From positions 1 through 59,713 of the forward strand of contig DKFC01000042.1 of NCBI GenBank assembly GCA_002452745.1: a stretch of 59,713 bases of DNA, given 5' to 3'. The translations under genes were made by a program, and so were the position numbers. Numbering within the stretch: the first letter of the stretch is position 1; the number at the start of each line of letters is the position of its first letter. Shown piece by piece: positions 25,356-35,163 of this stretch. A model generated the notes under the pieces. It saw only the letters and a program-made list of their open reading frames with translations. It ran no database searches and was not told the DNA's origin. Origin of the DNA: Firmicutes bacterium UBA6806. GTDB lineage: Bacteria; Bacillota; Clostridia; Peptostreptococcales; Acidaminobacteraceae.

Positions 25356-27347
25356 CTACACTCCCTTTCTTATATGTCGTAAAGCCAAATAGGAATCTCT
25401 GTCAGATATTGGCTGTATCATCTGCCTTAGCGTATCCGTTTCTCTTGCTGTCTTTGCATATCCGGATAAAGACCCCTGTTTCAATCTATAGTCTTTGGCA
25501 TGTGCCATGATCGCTTTGACAGATTTTAGAATCTCCGATATGTCATCAGGGACTTCTGTTGTGAGATCAAGTCGAAAACTCGTTGCGCCGAGTTCTATGA
25601 GCTCGGGCATTATGCCAATAAGGTTTAATCGTTTGTCAGTCAATAGATGCGTCCGGTTGTTGTAATCCATCAACAAATCAAAATCTCCCGCTTCATTTGA
25701 AAGGGTTAGAATTTGAGTCTCTGGCTGATGGTAAATTTTATGGAAGTTATGCTCATAGTACATGGCGGTTACTCTGCCGTAAATAAGGCAGTTCAAAGAG
25801 TCGCCGCCACAAGTCTTTAAGAGTGATTTATAAGCATCTGCATCCAGTTCCACAGATGGCGTCAGCCTTTCGAGTCCTTCTCTTTTATAAAACTGCATGG
25901 CCTTGTGATTGAACACATTGAGGCTATAATCGCCTATCATATCCAACCCTAGTGAATTAAAGGTTTTTAATGCGCCTAGATTGCCCACCATAACCCCGTC
26001 TATAACATCTTTTAGCAGTTCAATCCATACATAGTAAAGCTCATGCTGTTGTGATGTTGTCATTCGAGGTGTTCCCACAATGAGCTTTATTTGACGATTT
26101 GACGATTTAAGTGCTTTTACGTCCAAAAGTCTAAAGCGCTCATAGAGCTTAAATTGATCCCCTGAGAGGATGATTTCATCGACGGACTCTGAAACGGCAC
26201 ATCTAGCTTGTTCGATACTGTTTACTTTCACAACAACTTTAAAATCAGATTGAGACGCTTTAGATTTGCTTGAATCATCAGTATGTCCTATCGTTTCGTC
26301 TGAAAAAGCCAATCGAATGCTCTCTCGATCTTCTACAGAGGCAGATGCTTCAGCTGTTGGCGTACTGAACATGCGTCCAGTTGAATAGAACTTGCCTGTT
26401 CCTTCAAAGCGCTTATTTATATTTTCAAGGCCTGGCTTTCCAAAGGCATAACCTGTGGAGAGGTCTCGTTTTCTCGTCTCCTGTATGATTTGAGATGCAG
26501 CTTGCCTGTTGTAGCCTATCGGGTCGGCAATAAAAGCGTCTAACGCATCTGCGTAATAATTAATGAGGTTTGTAATAAAACCAGCTTCCCTCATACGCCC
26601 TTCTATTTTAAACGAGGTAACGCCAGAGAGAATCATTTCTGGCAGATGTTCGTAAAGGCTCAAATCCTTTACAGCCATTGGGAATTCACGGTTTGCCTCA
26701 GATGGAGCAGTTTCGCTCTTGGGATTAAACCACCAACGACAAGGCTTTAAGCACTTTCCCCTATTGCTGCTCATACCAAACAACATGGATGAATAGTAGC
26801 ACTGAGCACCATGTGCAATACACATGTCGCCATGGGTGAAATATTCAATTTCCATGGTTGAGTTTGAGCTGAAATCTCTGACGTCTTCCAAGGTACATTC
26901 CCTAGAGAGAACCACTCGTGTTACGCCTAGATCTTCAAGTGCTTGAACCATTTTTAAATTGTGGACATTCATCATTACAGAAGCATGAATTTCAAGGCTT
27001 AAGTTGAGTTCCCTTATGAGCTCCAAAACTGCAAAATCCTGTACGATAAGCCCATCTGGCCCTGCTGAATCAAGAAATTTAAGATAAGTTGTTGCCGTTT
27101 CAATATCAGCCTCATCCATGAGGTTATTGACGGTGATATATGTCTTTTTTCCCAATTCTCGCGCCAAGTGAATCGCAGTAATCAACTCCTCATCTGAAAA
27201 GTTAAAGCCCTTGCGAATCATGCGCATGTTTAGGGAGCGTCCTCCAAAATAGATGGCGTCACATCTTGTCTTAACCACTTCTCTAAAAATTTCAAAGTTG
27301 CCTGCTGGTGCGAGCAGTTCAACTTTTCTCCCGTTAAAATTTCTCAT
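25356..27347 (-). CDS. U32-family peptidase-like protein
   Basis: A 663-residue protein of the U32 group. It opens VELLAPAGNFEIFREVVKTR and DAIYFGGRSLNMR, the start of the TIM-like barrel, and contains the U32 signature region EYFTHGDMCIAHGAQCYYSS followed by further cysteines (GKCLKPCRWWF) that in relatives bind an Fe-S cluster. Long U32 members include RlhA and TrhP, which are needed for hydroxylation of rRNA or tRNA, so an RNA-modifying role is as likely as protease action. The family is recognised with confidence, the reaction is not. It is preceded by a weak promoter (TATACT) overlapping the serS terminator. Confidence 0.85.
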   Translation of the reverse strand: MRNFNGRKVELLAPAGNFEIFREVVKTRCDAIYFGGRSLNMRMIRKGFNFSDEELITAIHLARELGKKTYITVNNLMDEADIETATTYLKFLDSAGPDGLIVQDFAVLELIRELNLSLEIHASVMMNVHNLKMVQALEDLGVTRVVLSRECTLEDVRDFSSNSTMEIEYFTHGDMCIAHGAQCYYSSMLFGMSSNRGKCLKPCRWWFNPKSETAPSEANREFPMAVKDLSLYEHLPEMILSGVTSFKIEGRMREAGFITNLINYYADALDAFIADPIGYNRQAASQIIQETRKRDLSTGYAFGKPGLENINKRFEGTGKFYSTGRMFSTPTAEASASVEDRESIRLAFSDETIGHTDDSSKSKASQSDFKVVVKVNSIEQARCAVSESVDEIILSGDQFKLYERFRLLDVKALKSSNRQIKLIVGTPRMTTSQQHELYYVWIELLKDVIDGVMVGNLGALKTFNSLGLDMIGDYSLNVFNHKAMQFYKREGLERLTPSVELDADAYKSLLKTCGGDSLNCLIYGRVTAMYYEHNFHKIYHQPETQILTLSNEAGDFDLLMDYNNRTHLLTDKRLNLIGIMPELIELGATSFRLDLTTEVPDDISEILKSVKAIMAHAKDYRLKQGSLSGYAKTARETDTLRQMIQPISDRDSYLALRHIRKGV

Positions 27348-27423
27348 GTTGTCTCCTCATTATGCTTGTTTCTATCTCTATGTTTTTGTTTCCACTTTAC
27401 AGTATAACACTTTTCACGTAAAA

Positions 27424-27447
27424 AGAGAGGGCCAAATATGGCTCTCT
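27424..27447 (-). terminator. Terminator of serS
   Basis: AGAGAG(C)CC... pairing AGAGAGCCA/TGGCCCTCTCT around ATATT, then TTTTT on the minus strand. Confidence 0.8.
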
Positions 27448-27471
27448 CCAGTGAAAGACGATTTTTTATGC

Positions 27472-28752
27472 TTATCCGATGACAGCTTTGTTGCCAACGT
27501 ATGGTCTAAGTGGTGCAGGGATGTTCACCGTGCCATCTTCATTGAGATTGTTTTCAAGGAATGCAATGAGCATGCGAGGAGGTGCAACCACAGTGTTGTT
27601 CAAAGTATGTGCAAAATACTTTTCGTTGTCTTCAGAGCGAACTCTGATGCCGAGGCGTCTTGCCTGTGCATCTCCTAAGTTTGAGCAACTGCCTACTTCG
27701 AAGAATTTTTGTTGACGTGGAGACCATGCTTCCACATCAATACTCTTGACTTTCAAATCGGCGAGGTCACCTGAACAGCACTCTAAGGTTCTCACAGGAA
27801 CATCCAGTGACTTAAAGAAATCAACTGTGTTCTGCCAGAGTTTTTCAAACCACATTGGGCTCTCTTCTGGCTTACATACCACGATCATCTCTTGCTTTTC
27901 AAATTGGTGAATTCTATAGACACCTCTCTCTTCGATTCCATGTGCGCCCACTTCTTTTCTAAAACAAGGAGAATAACTTGTAAGGGCTTGTGGAAGTTCA
28001 TTTTCTGGCATCAATGTGTCTATGAATTTACCAATCATTGAGTGCTCGCTGGTTCCGATGAGATAAAGGTCTTCCCCTTCGATTTTGTACATCATGTTGT
28101 CCATTTCGGCAAAGCTCATAACGCCTGCTACAACATCCCCACGAATCATAAACGGCGGAATATAGTATTCAAAGCCTCTGTCGATCATGAAATCACGTGC
28201 ATAAGAGAGAATTCCAGAATGCAGTCTAGCCACATCTCCCTTAAGATAGTAAAAGCCATTGCCACTTGTCTTGCGAGCGCTGTCCAGATCAATCCCCTTG
28301 AGTCTTTCCATGATGTCCACATGGTAAGGCACTTCAAAATTTGGCACTTTCATCTCCCCAAAGCGTTCAACTTCAACGTTTTCTGAATCATCTTTACCAA
28401 TTGGAACAGTTGGGTCGATTATATTTGGAATCACCATCATGCGGTTTTTGATTTCAACACCTAGTGTCCCTTCAAGTTCTTCAAGCTCTTTGAGTTCATC
28501 TGCCATTTGTGTAACTTTTTGCTTTGTCTCTTCAGCTTCTGCTTTCATGCCCTTTGACATATAGCCGCCAATTTCACGGCTTAAGCTGTTCCTAAGACCT
28601 CTTAGTTCACCTGCTCTTGTCACAGCGGCACGAAGTTTTTCATCCAATTCGATTACTTCATCCACCAATGTCAATTTTTCATCTTGAAATTTTTTCTTGA
28701 TGTTTTCTTTTACCAACTCAGGGTTGGCCCTAACAAATTTAATATCTAACAT
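27472..28752 (-). CDS. serS: Seryl-tRNA synthetase
   Basis: A 426-residue class II synthetase. The N-terminal tRNA-binding coiled coil covers about residues 27-100 (starting MLDIKFVRANPELVKENIKK). Motif 2 is seen in YSPCFRKEVGAHGIEERGVYRIHQFEKQE, and motif 3 near NNTVVAPPRMLIAFLENN. Length is typical. A GGAG site precedes the ATG, and a serine T-box leader lies upstream. Confidence 0.96.
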   Translation of the reverse strand: MLDIKFVRANPELVKENIKKKFQDEKLTLVDEVIELDEKLRAAVTRAGELRGLRNSLSREIGGYMSKGMKAEAEETKQKVTQMADELKELEELEGTLGVEIKNRMMVIPNIIDPTVPIGKDDSENVEVERFGEMKVPNFEVPYHVDIMERLKGIDLDSARKTSGNGFYYLKGDVARLHSGILSYARDFMIDRGFEYYIPPFMIRGDVVAGVMSFAEMDNMMYKIEGEDLYLIGTSEHSMIGKFIDTLMPENELPQALTSYSPCFRKEVGAHGIEERGVYRIHQFEKQEMIVVCKPEESPMWFEKLWQNTVDFFKSLDVPVRTLECCSGDLADLKVKSIDVEAWSPRQQKFFEVGSCSNLGDAQARRLGIRVRSEDNEKYFAHTLNNTVVAPPRMLIAFLENNLNEDGTVNIPAPLRPYVGNKAVIG

Positions 28753-28827
28753 AACGATCTCCTTTCCTGATGATATACAAGGGTTAATCTGATACAGTCA
28801 CTGAAATAAAAAGCGAATAAGCCGAAA

Positions 28828-29050
28828 ATAAAAAAGAACCTCAATCCCTACAAGGGACGGAGATTCCGCGTTGCCACCCAAATTGCCATTACTGGCCACT
28901 CATATGTGCTATAAAGGGCACACCCTTCGACTTTCATCGACTGCTACTGAAATGGACCGACACCCTTCTATCTTGGTTTACACCATCCACCAAGTCTCTT
29001 TGATTTCAGAAATGTCTTTGTTTCAGTCACTGCATCAAATCTTATATATA
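28828..29050 (-). promoter_or_regulatory. T-box leader of serS, likely specifier UCC (Ser)
   Basis: The T-box core GGGTGGCAACGCGG lies on the minus strand at about 28889-28875. The terminator (GAATCTCCGTCCCT paired with AGGGATTGAGGTTC, then T run) lies at about 28868-28832. In stem I the pair ACTGAAA/TTTCAGT closes a loop whose 3' side reads GG-TCC-A, giving UCC (28956-28954) as the specifier. The specifier assignment is less certain than the T-box itself. Confidence 0.9.
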
Positions 29051-29053
29051 TTT

Positions 29054-29081
29054 ATTTTACCCATTTTAGAAAAATGTGCAA
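29054..29081 (-). promoter_or_regulatory. Promoter of the serS leader
   Basis: TTGCAC (29081-29076), a 16-bp spacer and TAAAAT (29059-29054) lie immediately upstream of the T-box leader. Confidence 0.7.
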
Positions 29082-29114
29082 GTATTTTTTGTTTAAATTT
29101 TGATGTCTTATGAT

Positions 29115-29477
29115 TTATTTTAGACTCAGTATCTCAGCTTGCGCTTTTTTGCTAAAGCTATTTAGAATCAATTCATACGACTGATCTATCATTTTTTGGA
29201 TCAGTTCTTTCGGGACATTACCCTCCAGATAGACGGAGTTCCAATGGGTTTTATTGAGATAGTATCCTGGGATGATATCGGAATAAGCCTCTCTCACACT
29301 CATGTTCTCCATTGGGTCGCCCTTTACTGAAATAATAGGCTTGCCCTCTTTATCACCACCAAGCATGACAAACATCTTGCCTCTTAACATATAGCGATCA
29401 GCAGACCACTCTTCTTTAAAATCGTGTTCACATCCTACCTTGGCGCTACAATATTCATCTATCCACGGATAAGTCAT
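29115..29477 (-). CDS. MmcQ/YjbR family protein
   Basis: A 120-residue protein of the MmcQ/YjbR group, small proteins with a fold like the CyaY/double-wing DNA-binding folds and of unknown role. The family pattern is visible: KEEWSADRYMLRGKMFVML, then PIISVKGDPM, YYLNKTHWNSVYLEG and ELIQKMIDQSYELI. Start: a GAGGA stretch lies just upstream of the ATG. The next gene upstream on the same strand ends 23 bases away. Confidence 0.8.
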   Translation of the reverse strand: MTYPWIDEYCSAKVGCEHDFKEEWSADRYMLRGKMFVMLGGDKEGKPIISVKGDPMENMSVREAYSDIIPGYYLNKTHWNSVYLEGNVPKELIQKMIDQSYELILNSFSKKAQAEILSLK

Positions 29478-29500
29478 CTTTGTCCTCCTCTTGAATCATA

Positions 29501-29935
29501 TCATCTTTTCACAATAAACTTCACGCTTCCCTTTTTTTCAACATCTATCCCATAAGTTTCTATGAGGACATCAATAACGGTTTCGCCCTTTCCGTTCAGC
29601 AAGTCCTCTGCAACTTCGTACTTTTGCTCATCACTTGTCACCACAAAATACTGCGTAACAGGCAGTATTTTCGACTGATGAAGATGAATTTCCCTTATAT
29701 CACGAATTGGAATAACATGCCTGTCCTTGCTGCTGATGAGAATCAATTGATTGTTTTCGATTTCATATTGAAGTTTAGAACGCATTTTGAGCAAAAATAA
29801 AACCAGAAGTGCCGTGGGAAGACCAAATAAAATTCTAGGGTCAAGCTCTGGCAGCAACAGTGTTATAAAAATCGGCAGTAGTAAAATAATCCCAGCCACT
29901 GCAAAATTTTTAATGTGATTCGGTTTGAAAACCAT
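29501..29935 (-). CDS. Small membrane protein with PH-like domain
   Basis: A 144-residue protein that I cannot name. Two membrane helices lie at about residues 11-30 and 34-50, then a soluble beta-rich part (about 55-144) beginning LQYEIENNQLILISSKDRHVIPIRDIREIHL. This resembles the short bacterial PH (YdbT/YozB-like) domains that follow two helices. Function unknown. It precedes the YjbR-like gene in the same direction. Confidence 0.6.
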   Translation of the reverse strand: MVFKPNHIKNFAVAGIILLLPIFITLLLPELDPRILFGLPTALLVLFLLKMRSKLQYEIENNQLILISSKDRHVIPIRDIREIHLHQSKILPVTQYFVVTSDEQKYEVAEDLLNGKGETVIDVLIETYGIDVEKKGSVKFIVKR

Positions 29936-30030
29936 GACAACCCTCCCAAAACATCGAACGTATTTTCGATTATATATAATGATATCTCATTCACGCCTTT
30001 GCTTCAAGTGGTAATTTAAAATTGTTTGAA

Positions 30031-30059
30031 TTGTGTTAATCCTTAAAAATGTTTATAAT
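30031..30059 (+). promoter_or_regulatory. Promoter of the ABC-F gene
   Basis: TTGTGT (30031-30036), a 17-bp spacer and TATAAT (30054-30059), about 56 bases before the chosen start codon. Confidence 0.65.
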
Positions 30060-30114
30060 AGGAAGGACAAAGCCGTTGTGCTGGCTTAAAATGCAAATTG
30101 GAAAAGGTGAAGAA

Positions 30115-32013
30115 ATGACATTGTTAACCGTAGAGGGATTAAATAAGAGCTATGGAGAGAAAACCCTGTTTTCCGGGGTTTCATTTTCAATTAGTGATGG
30201 CGATAAAATTGGTGTAATTGGTATTAATGGAACTGGCAAAACCACACTTCTTAAAATTGTACAAGGAAGTGTCTCGGCTGACGAGGGAACTATTTTTAGA
30301 AAATCAGATTTAACGGTGGAACTGCTCGATCAGGAACCTGACTTCCACCCTGAGGCAACTGTGCTGGAACAGATTTTCAAAGGGAGTACAAAAGCGATTC
30401 AAGTGGTTAGGGCCTACGAAGATATCCTTGAGAAACTGGAAAGCGCTCCTGAGGATAAGGCCTTGCAAACAGAGCTTTCTAAACTAAATGAAGAGATGAC
30501 AGCGCTAGATGCATGGGAGATTGAAAGCAAGGCTAAGACCATCCTCACAAAGCTGGGGATTCGGGATTATCATATGCAAATGAAAACGCTTTCAGGTGGA
30601 CAGCGAAAACGTGTGGCACTTGCTGCTGCATTAATTGCTCCTTGTGATTTGCTTATTCTAGATGAACCTACAAATCATATGGACAACGACACCATCAACT
30701 GGTTGGAAGAGTTTCTTGAAAGCAGACGTGGCGCACTTCTCATGATTACCCATGATCGCTATTTTCTCGATCGCGTGGTAAACAAAACCTTGGAACTAGA
30801 CAGTGGTTCTATGTTCACTTATCAGGGTAATTACAGTTATTTCGTCGAAAAGCGAATTGAAAGACGTCAGATGGACAACATCATCGAACGCAAACGACTT
30901 AATCTCTATAAGCGAGAGCTCGCTTGGATGCGCGCTGGTGTACAGGCTCGTGGAACGAAGGCAAAAGCCAGAATTCAAAGATTTAAACAAATTGAACAAG
31001 ATAAAATCAGCTTAGATGCTGAAAGTTTAGATATGCCTTTGGGCCAGTCGAGGCTTGGAAAGAAAGTCATTGAACTTAAACAGATTGGCATGTCCTATGG
31101 AGAGCGACAGCTCATAAAAGATTTTACTTATACCCTCCTCCGCAACGATCGAATTGGGGTCATCGGTGATAACGGAATCGGCAAGTCTACGCTTCTCAAG
31201 ATAATTGCTGGGAAAATAGCTGAAAACACTGGCAGTATAGACGTTGGAAGCACAGTCAAGATTGGATTTTTTGAACAAGGTGTCGATGATTTGGATGAAT
31301 CTCTCAGGGCAATTGATTACATCAAATTGCATGCGGAATTTATTGAAACTGAGTCAGGCTATAAGATTTCTGCTTCTCAAATGATGGAGAGATTTCTCTT
31401 CAACAGTGATCTGCAATGGTCGTATATCAGCACACTTTCAGGTGGTGAAAAGAGGCGATTATACCTTCTCAGGGTTTTGATGGAAGCTCCAAATGTACTG
31501 CTTTTGGATGAACCCACAAATGATTTGGATATAGATACGCTGAAAGTTCTGGAAACCTACATTGATGAGTTTGATGGTGCGGTTATATCCGTCTCCCATG
31601 ATCGTTATTTTCTAGATCGAACCTGTGACCGTATTTTTGCCTTCACTGGTGCCGGCGAAATTCTTGAGCACACGGGGAACTATTCTGATTATATTGAATT
31701 TAAAGCCTCTGTTTCAGAGTCACCGTCTGTTTCTGAGTCAAAGGTCACTGTCAAGAACGTCGAGAAGCCAAGACAGATGAAACTCAAATTTACTTATCAG
31801 GAAGAACGTGAATTCAATAGCATTGAGAGAGAGATTGAATCCCTCGAGGCAGAACTGGAACGCATCGAGGTGGAAATGCAGCGCAGTGCCCATGACTTTG
31901 TGAAATTGAACGACTTGATGAAAGCAAAAGACACAGCTGAGGATGAACTTCTCATAAAGATGGAACGGTTTGAGTATCTCACTGAACTGGATGAAAAGAT
32001 TAAGAATCAATAA
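30115..32013 (+). CDS. ABC-F family ATPase, Uup type
   Basis: A 632-residue soluble protein with two ATPase domains and no membrane part. The first has GINGTGKTTLLK and LSGGQRKRVALAAAL; the second GDNGIGKSTLLK and LSGGEKRRLYLLRV; the linker between them holds the basic RKRLNLYKRELAWMRAGVQA element. The last ~90 residues are a coiled coil (EEREFNSIEREIESLEAELE), which marks the Uup subgroup. ABC-F proteins act on the ribosome; Uup is linked to ribosome assembly or DNA transactions. The start at 30115 follows GGTGAAG; 22 extra residues upstream in frame lack a ribosome site. Confidence 0.88.
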   Translation: MTLLTVEGLNKSYGEKTLFSGVSFSISDGDKIGVIGINGTGKTTLLKIVQGSVSADEGTIFRKSDLTVELLDQEPDFHPEATVLEQIFKGSTKAIQVVRAYEDILEKLESAPEDKALQTELSKLNEEMTALDAWEIESKAKTILTKLGIRDYHMQMKTLSGGQRKRVALAAALIAPCDLLILDEPTNHMDNDTINWLEEFLESRRGALLMITHDRYFLDRVVNKTLELDSGSMFTYQGNYSYFVEKRIERRQMDNIIERKRLNLYKRELAWMRAGVQARGTKAKARIQRFKQIEQDKISLDAESLDMPLGQSRLGKKVIELKQIGMSYGERQLIKDFTYTLLRNDRIGVIGDNGIGKSTLLKIIAGKIAENTGSIDVGSTVKIGFFEQGVDDLDESLRAIDYIKLHAEFIETESGYKISASQMMERFLFNSDLQWSYISTLSGGEKRRLYLLRVLMEAPNVLLLDEPTNDLDIDTLKVLETYIDEFDGAVISVSHDRYFLDRTCDRIFAFTGAGEILEHTGNYSDYIEFKASVSESPSVSESKVTVKNVEKPRQMKLKFTYQEEREFNSIEREIESLEAELERIEVEMQRSAHDFVKLNDLMKAKDTAEDELLIKMERFEYLTELDEKIKNQ

Positions 32014-32038
32014 TTGAAATGCGATTAAAACGCCATTA

Positions 32039-32080
32039 AAAAACCACTTTCCGTTTGCATCTTCGGAAAGTGGTTTTTTT
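32039..32080. terminator. Bidirectional terminator between ABC-F gene and topB
   Basis: AAAAACCACTTTCCG pairs with CGGAAAGTGGTTTTT, with T runs on both strands, between converging genes. Confidence 0.93.
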
Positions 32081-32104
32081 GCCCTTATCTTTATTGGGTC
32101 ATGG

Positions 32105-34234
32105 TTATAGTTTGAGTTTAGACAGTGCTTCTGCCAGTGGAGAAACAGTTTCAGCCTGATTTTTCTTTTGATCGTTCAGATACTTTTGAACGTCCTTTTG
32201 ATTGCCCTTTGCAGAGGATTCTTGTCTTCGCTGAGTGAAGGCAGATAGTTTTTCTCTGTGTCCACATTTACAGACGAAAATTTGGGCATCGCCCTTTCCT
32301 CTGAGTTCCATCTTTTTATGGCAGTTCGGACACCTTGCATTGGTCGTTCTTGAAATTGAACGTCGGTAACCACATTCTCTGTCTTGACAGACATATTGCT
32401 TACCCCTTTTTCCGTTGACTTCCAATAGATATTTTCCACAGTCAGGACATTTTTCTCTGGTGAGGTTATCGTGTTTAAATTGCTTATCACTGCCAGTGAT
32501 ATCAGATACCGTGTCCACTGTAAACTGTTTGATATTGTTTATAAAGGCGGATTTAGTGAGTTTGCCGCTGGCTATTTGCTCCAGTTTATCCTCCCATTTC
32601 GCCGTCAATTCAGGGGACTTAAGAACCTCCGGAACGATATCCAAAAGCTGTCTCCCCTTTGACGTAATCATGATGTTGTTTTCTTGTTTCTCGATGAGAT
32701 AAGTGTTCAGCAGTTTTTCTATAATATCTGCACGTGTTGCAACGGTTCCGATGCCATAAGATGCATTTTTAAACGGTTTCTCCATGGCTGTAAGGAGTGT
32801 TCCCTCAGTGTAGCGCTTTGGTGGTGCAGTCTCTCCACTGGTTCTCATGAGTTCATCTATGGGCAAGATGTCCCCTTTGGTGATTTTAGGAAGCATATGT
32901 CCCACCAGTGTTTCCACTTCATCTGAGTCGGAATAAGCCGCTTTCCACCCTATATCAATCATTCGATTGCCTTTGGCTTTAAAGATAAACCCCTCTGAAA
33001 CCGCCGAAATCTGCGTTTGTTCAAAGAGACATGGCGGCATGAGAACTGCCAAAAATCTCTTGACCACTAAATCGTAGAGTCGCCTTTCATCTTGATTCAA
33101 ATCCGCTGGAAAGACACCTTGCTCTGTGGGAATAATTGCATGGTGATCAGACACTTTTGAATCATCAACAAAGGATTTATTGTATCGAATGGGTTCTTTG
33201 GAGAGCTTGAAAGCTAGTTTTGACAAATCGCCAATCCCACAGGATCTAAGGCGTTCTGGAATTGTATCGACTATGTCTCGACTTAGATACCTAGAGTCTG
33301 TTCTGGGATATGTCAGAACTTTATGCGTTTCATAGAGCCTTTGAAGGCAGTTCAGCGTGTGTTTTGCGGAAAATCCATAGAGCCGATTGCCCTCTCTCTG
33401 AAGTTCAGTAAGGTCAAAGAGCCCCGGCGCATATTGTTTCTTTTCAGATTTATCAACCTGAGTGATTGTCAAGGATTTTCCCCTCAGCTTGCTCATGATT
33501 GAATCAACATAGGCTTCATCATACAAGTTCGAACCCAGCTTTTCATCTTTATAGATCAACTGAAAATCTTTTACTTTTGCAGTGATGCCATAGAATTTCT
33601 TAGGCTTGAACTGACGAATTTGCTGTTCTCTTTCATGAATCATGGCAAGTGTTGGTGTCTGAACACGTCCACAGGACAATTGAGCGTTGAATTTACAGGT
33701 AAGTGCTCTTGTGGCGTTGATGCCAACATACCAATCCGCCTCAGATCTCGCCTGTGCAGAAGCATACAGTGACTCATATGACCTTCCATCTCTCAGTTTA
33801 TTAAATCCGTCTTTAATGGCCTTGTCTGTGACAGAAGATATCCAAAGTCGCTTTATACTTTTCTTAACTTTTACCTTTTCTAAAATCCAACGAGCCACAA
33901 GTTCGCCTTCTCTTCCAGCATCTGTTGCGATGATAATCTCAGAGACATCTTTCCGGGTCAAAACCTCTTTGACACTTCTATATTGCTTACCCGTTTGCTT
34001 GATGACTTCAAGTTTCATCGGGGAAGGAAGCATTGGAAGATCTTCCAATCGCCAATTTTGATATTTTGAATCATATGTTTCAGGGTCAGCGAGGGTTACC
34101 AAATGACCTAATGCCCACGTGACGATATACTGATTTCCCTCTAGATAGCCGTTTCCTTTTTTGTGACACCCTAAAACCCTGGCGATATCCCTTCCAACAG
34201 AAGGTTTTTCAGCCAATACTGCATATTTACCCAT
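32105..34234 (-). CDS. topB: DNA topoisomerase III
   Basis: A 709-residue type IA topoisomerase. The Toprim domain starts YAVLAEKPSVGRDIARVLG and contains ATDAGREGELVARWILE; the catalytic tyrosine is in VLTYPRTDSRYLS. The C-terminus carries zinc-ribbon cysteines (CPDCGKYLL, VCQDRECGYRR, CPNCHKKMEL, CKCGH). It decatenates and relaxes DNA by passing a strand through a single-strand break. The usual TopB layout in Firmicutes is full length here. Confidence 0.93.
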   Translation of the reverse strand: MGKYAVLAEKPSVGRDIARVLGCHKKGNGYLEGNQYIVTWALGHLVTLADPETYDSKYQNWRLEDLPMLPSPMKLEVIKQTGKQYRSVKEVLTRKDVSEIIIATDAGREGELVARWILEKVKVKKSIKRLWISSVTDKAIKDGFNKLRDGRSYESLYASAQARSEADWYVGINATRALTCKFNAQLSCGRVQTPTLAMIHEREQQIRQFKPKKFYGITAKVKDFQLIYKDEKLGSNLYDEAYVDSIMSKLRGKSLTITQVDKSEKKQYAPGLFDLTELQREGNRLYGFSAKHTLNCLQRLYETHKVLTYPRTDSRYLSRDIVDTIPERLRSCGIGDLSKLAFKLSKEPIRYNKSFVDDSKVSDHHAIIPTEQGVFPADLNQDERRLYDLVVKRFLAVLMPPCLFEQTQISAVSEGFIFKAKGNRMIDIGWKAAYSDSDEVETLVGHMLPKITKGDILPIDELMRTSGETAPPKRYTEGTLLTAMEKPFKNASYGIGTVATRADIIEKLLNTYLIEKQENNIMITSKGRQLLDIVPEVLKSPELTAKWEDKLEQIASGKLTKSAFINNIKQFTVDTVSDITGSDKQFKHDNLTREKCPDCGKYLLEVNGKRGKQYVCQDRECGYRRSISRTTNARCPNCHKKMELRGKGDAQIFVCKCGHREKLSAFTQRRQESSAKGNQKDVQKYLNDQKKNQAETVSPLAEALSKLKL

Positions 34235-34293
34235 CTATTTTAATCCTTTCTGTGTTTGAACTATTTTCATAAATATCTTGACCCCATGAGTTT

Positions 34294-35163
34294 TTATAAA
34301 GCCCGTGGTTTGTATTTTAATTGGTCATCCATACATTCTATCTCGCGTTTAAGCCTTGCGAGAAGTCTTTCCTTGTCATCGGGGAGAACCCCTCTTAGAG
34401 AAATATAATTGGAGGCGTGATTTCCTCTAAAGACACAGTCTTCCACATGTAACGATTCTATAAAAAGGTGTGTCTCCTCCAATGCCATTTCAGGGGTGAG
34501 CAACTGGAATTTACCTGATGACACTTGACGATAAAGTGGTGCATCGGGTTCAAGAAGTAATGTTAAAAGGCCTAAATACTTGGGTTTGATGGCGTTGATA
34601 ACCTCCGCAGACGCCACGGCGTGTTCTCGCCACTTATCCTTGCCACCAAGGCCAGAAATAATCATGACTGATAACACAATGTCAGCTTCTTTCACCTTTA
34701 TTCCAGCTTCAATAATGTCAGCTCTTGAAACGCCTTTTTCAACAGCTTTTAGAACTTCATCCGAGCCAGACTCAATGCCCATATAGAGAATGCCAAGTCC
34801 CTGTGATTTAAATTTCATCAGATCCTCTTTAGATTTTCTGAGAATATCCGATGGCGATGCATAAATCCCAACTCGCTTGCATTCGGGAAATAGTCTCTTG
34901 ATTTCATCAAATAGCCGCGTCAATCTTTCGGTGCTCATGACCAGGGCATTGCCGTCTGCAATGAAGAACTTTTCCACATGAGGATACTGCTTTCGAGCTA
35001 CCCTTAGATCTTCAAATATGTCTGATTCTGATCTGACTCTAAAGGATTTATCCTTATACATACTGCAAAAGGTACATTTATTATGTGCACAGCCAATGGT
35101 GGCCTGAAGTATTAAACTATCCGCCTCGCTGGGGGGTCTGTATACAGAACCTTCATATCTCAC
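34294..35163 (-). CDS. Radical SAM protein of unknown substrate
   Basis: A 289-residue protein of the radical SAM superfamily. The cluster motif in ATIGCAHNKCTFCSMYK has CX4CX2C spacing rather than the standard CX3CX2C; a known Elp3/YgiQ-like subgroup with a C-P/A-H-N-x-C-T-F-C motif shares this. Further family features are FFIADGNALVMS and GIESGSDEVLKAVEKGV. Substrate unknown. AAAACCTCC before the ATG gives a GGAGG site. A TATAAT lies at 35211-35206 upstream. Confidence 0.8.
   Translation of the reverse strand: MRYEGSVYRPPSEADSLILQATIGCAHNKCTFCSMYKDKSFRVRSESDIFEDLRVARKQYPHVEKFFIADGNALVMSTERLTRLFDEIKRLFPECKRVGIYASPSDILRKSKEDLMKFKSQGLGILYMGIESGSDEVLKAVEKGVSRADIIEAGIKVKEADIVLSVMIISGLGGKDKWREHAVASAEVINAIKPKYLGLLTLLLEPDAPLYRQVSSGKFQLLTPEMALEETHLFIESLHVEDCVFRGNHASNYISLRGVLPDDKERLLARLKREIECMDDQLKYKPRAL

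Noticed and set aside
25356..27347. U32 protein called a collagenase
   Set aside because: The U32 signature is present but long members with extra cysteines are tied to RNA hydroxylation; protease activity is not shown.
27253..27678. 141-codon plus-strand frame across the serS/U32 boundary
   Set aside because: It is antisense to the ends of two certain genes and a terminator.
30049..30114. N-terminal extension of the ABC-F protein
   Set aside because: It overlaps the promoter -10 region and lacks a ribosome site; homologues begin at the MTLLTVEGLNKSYG start.
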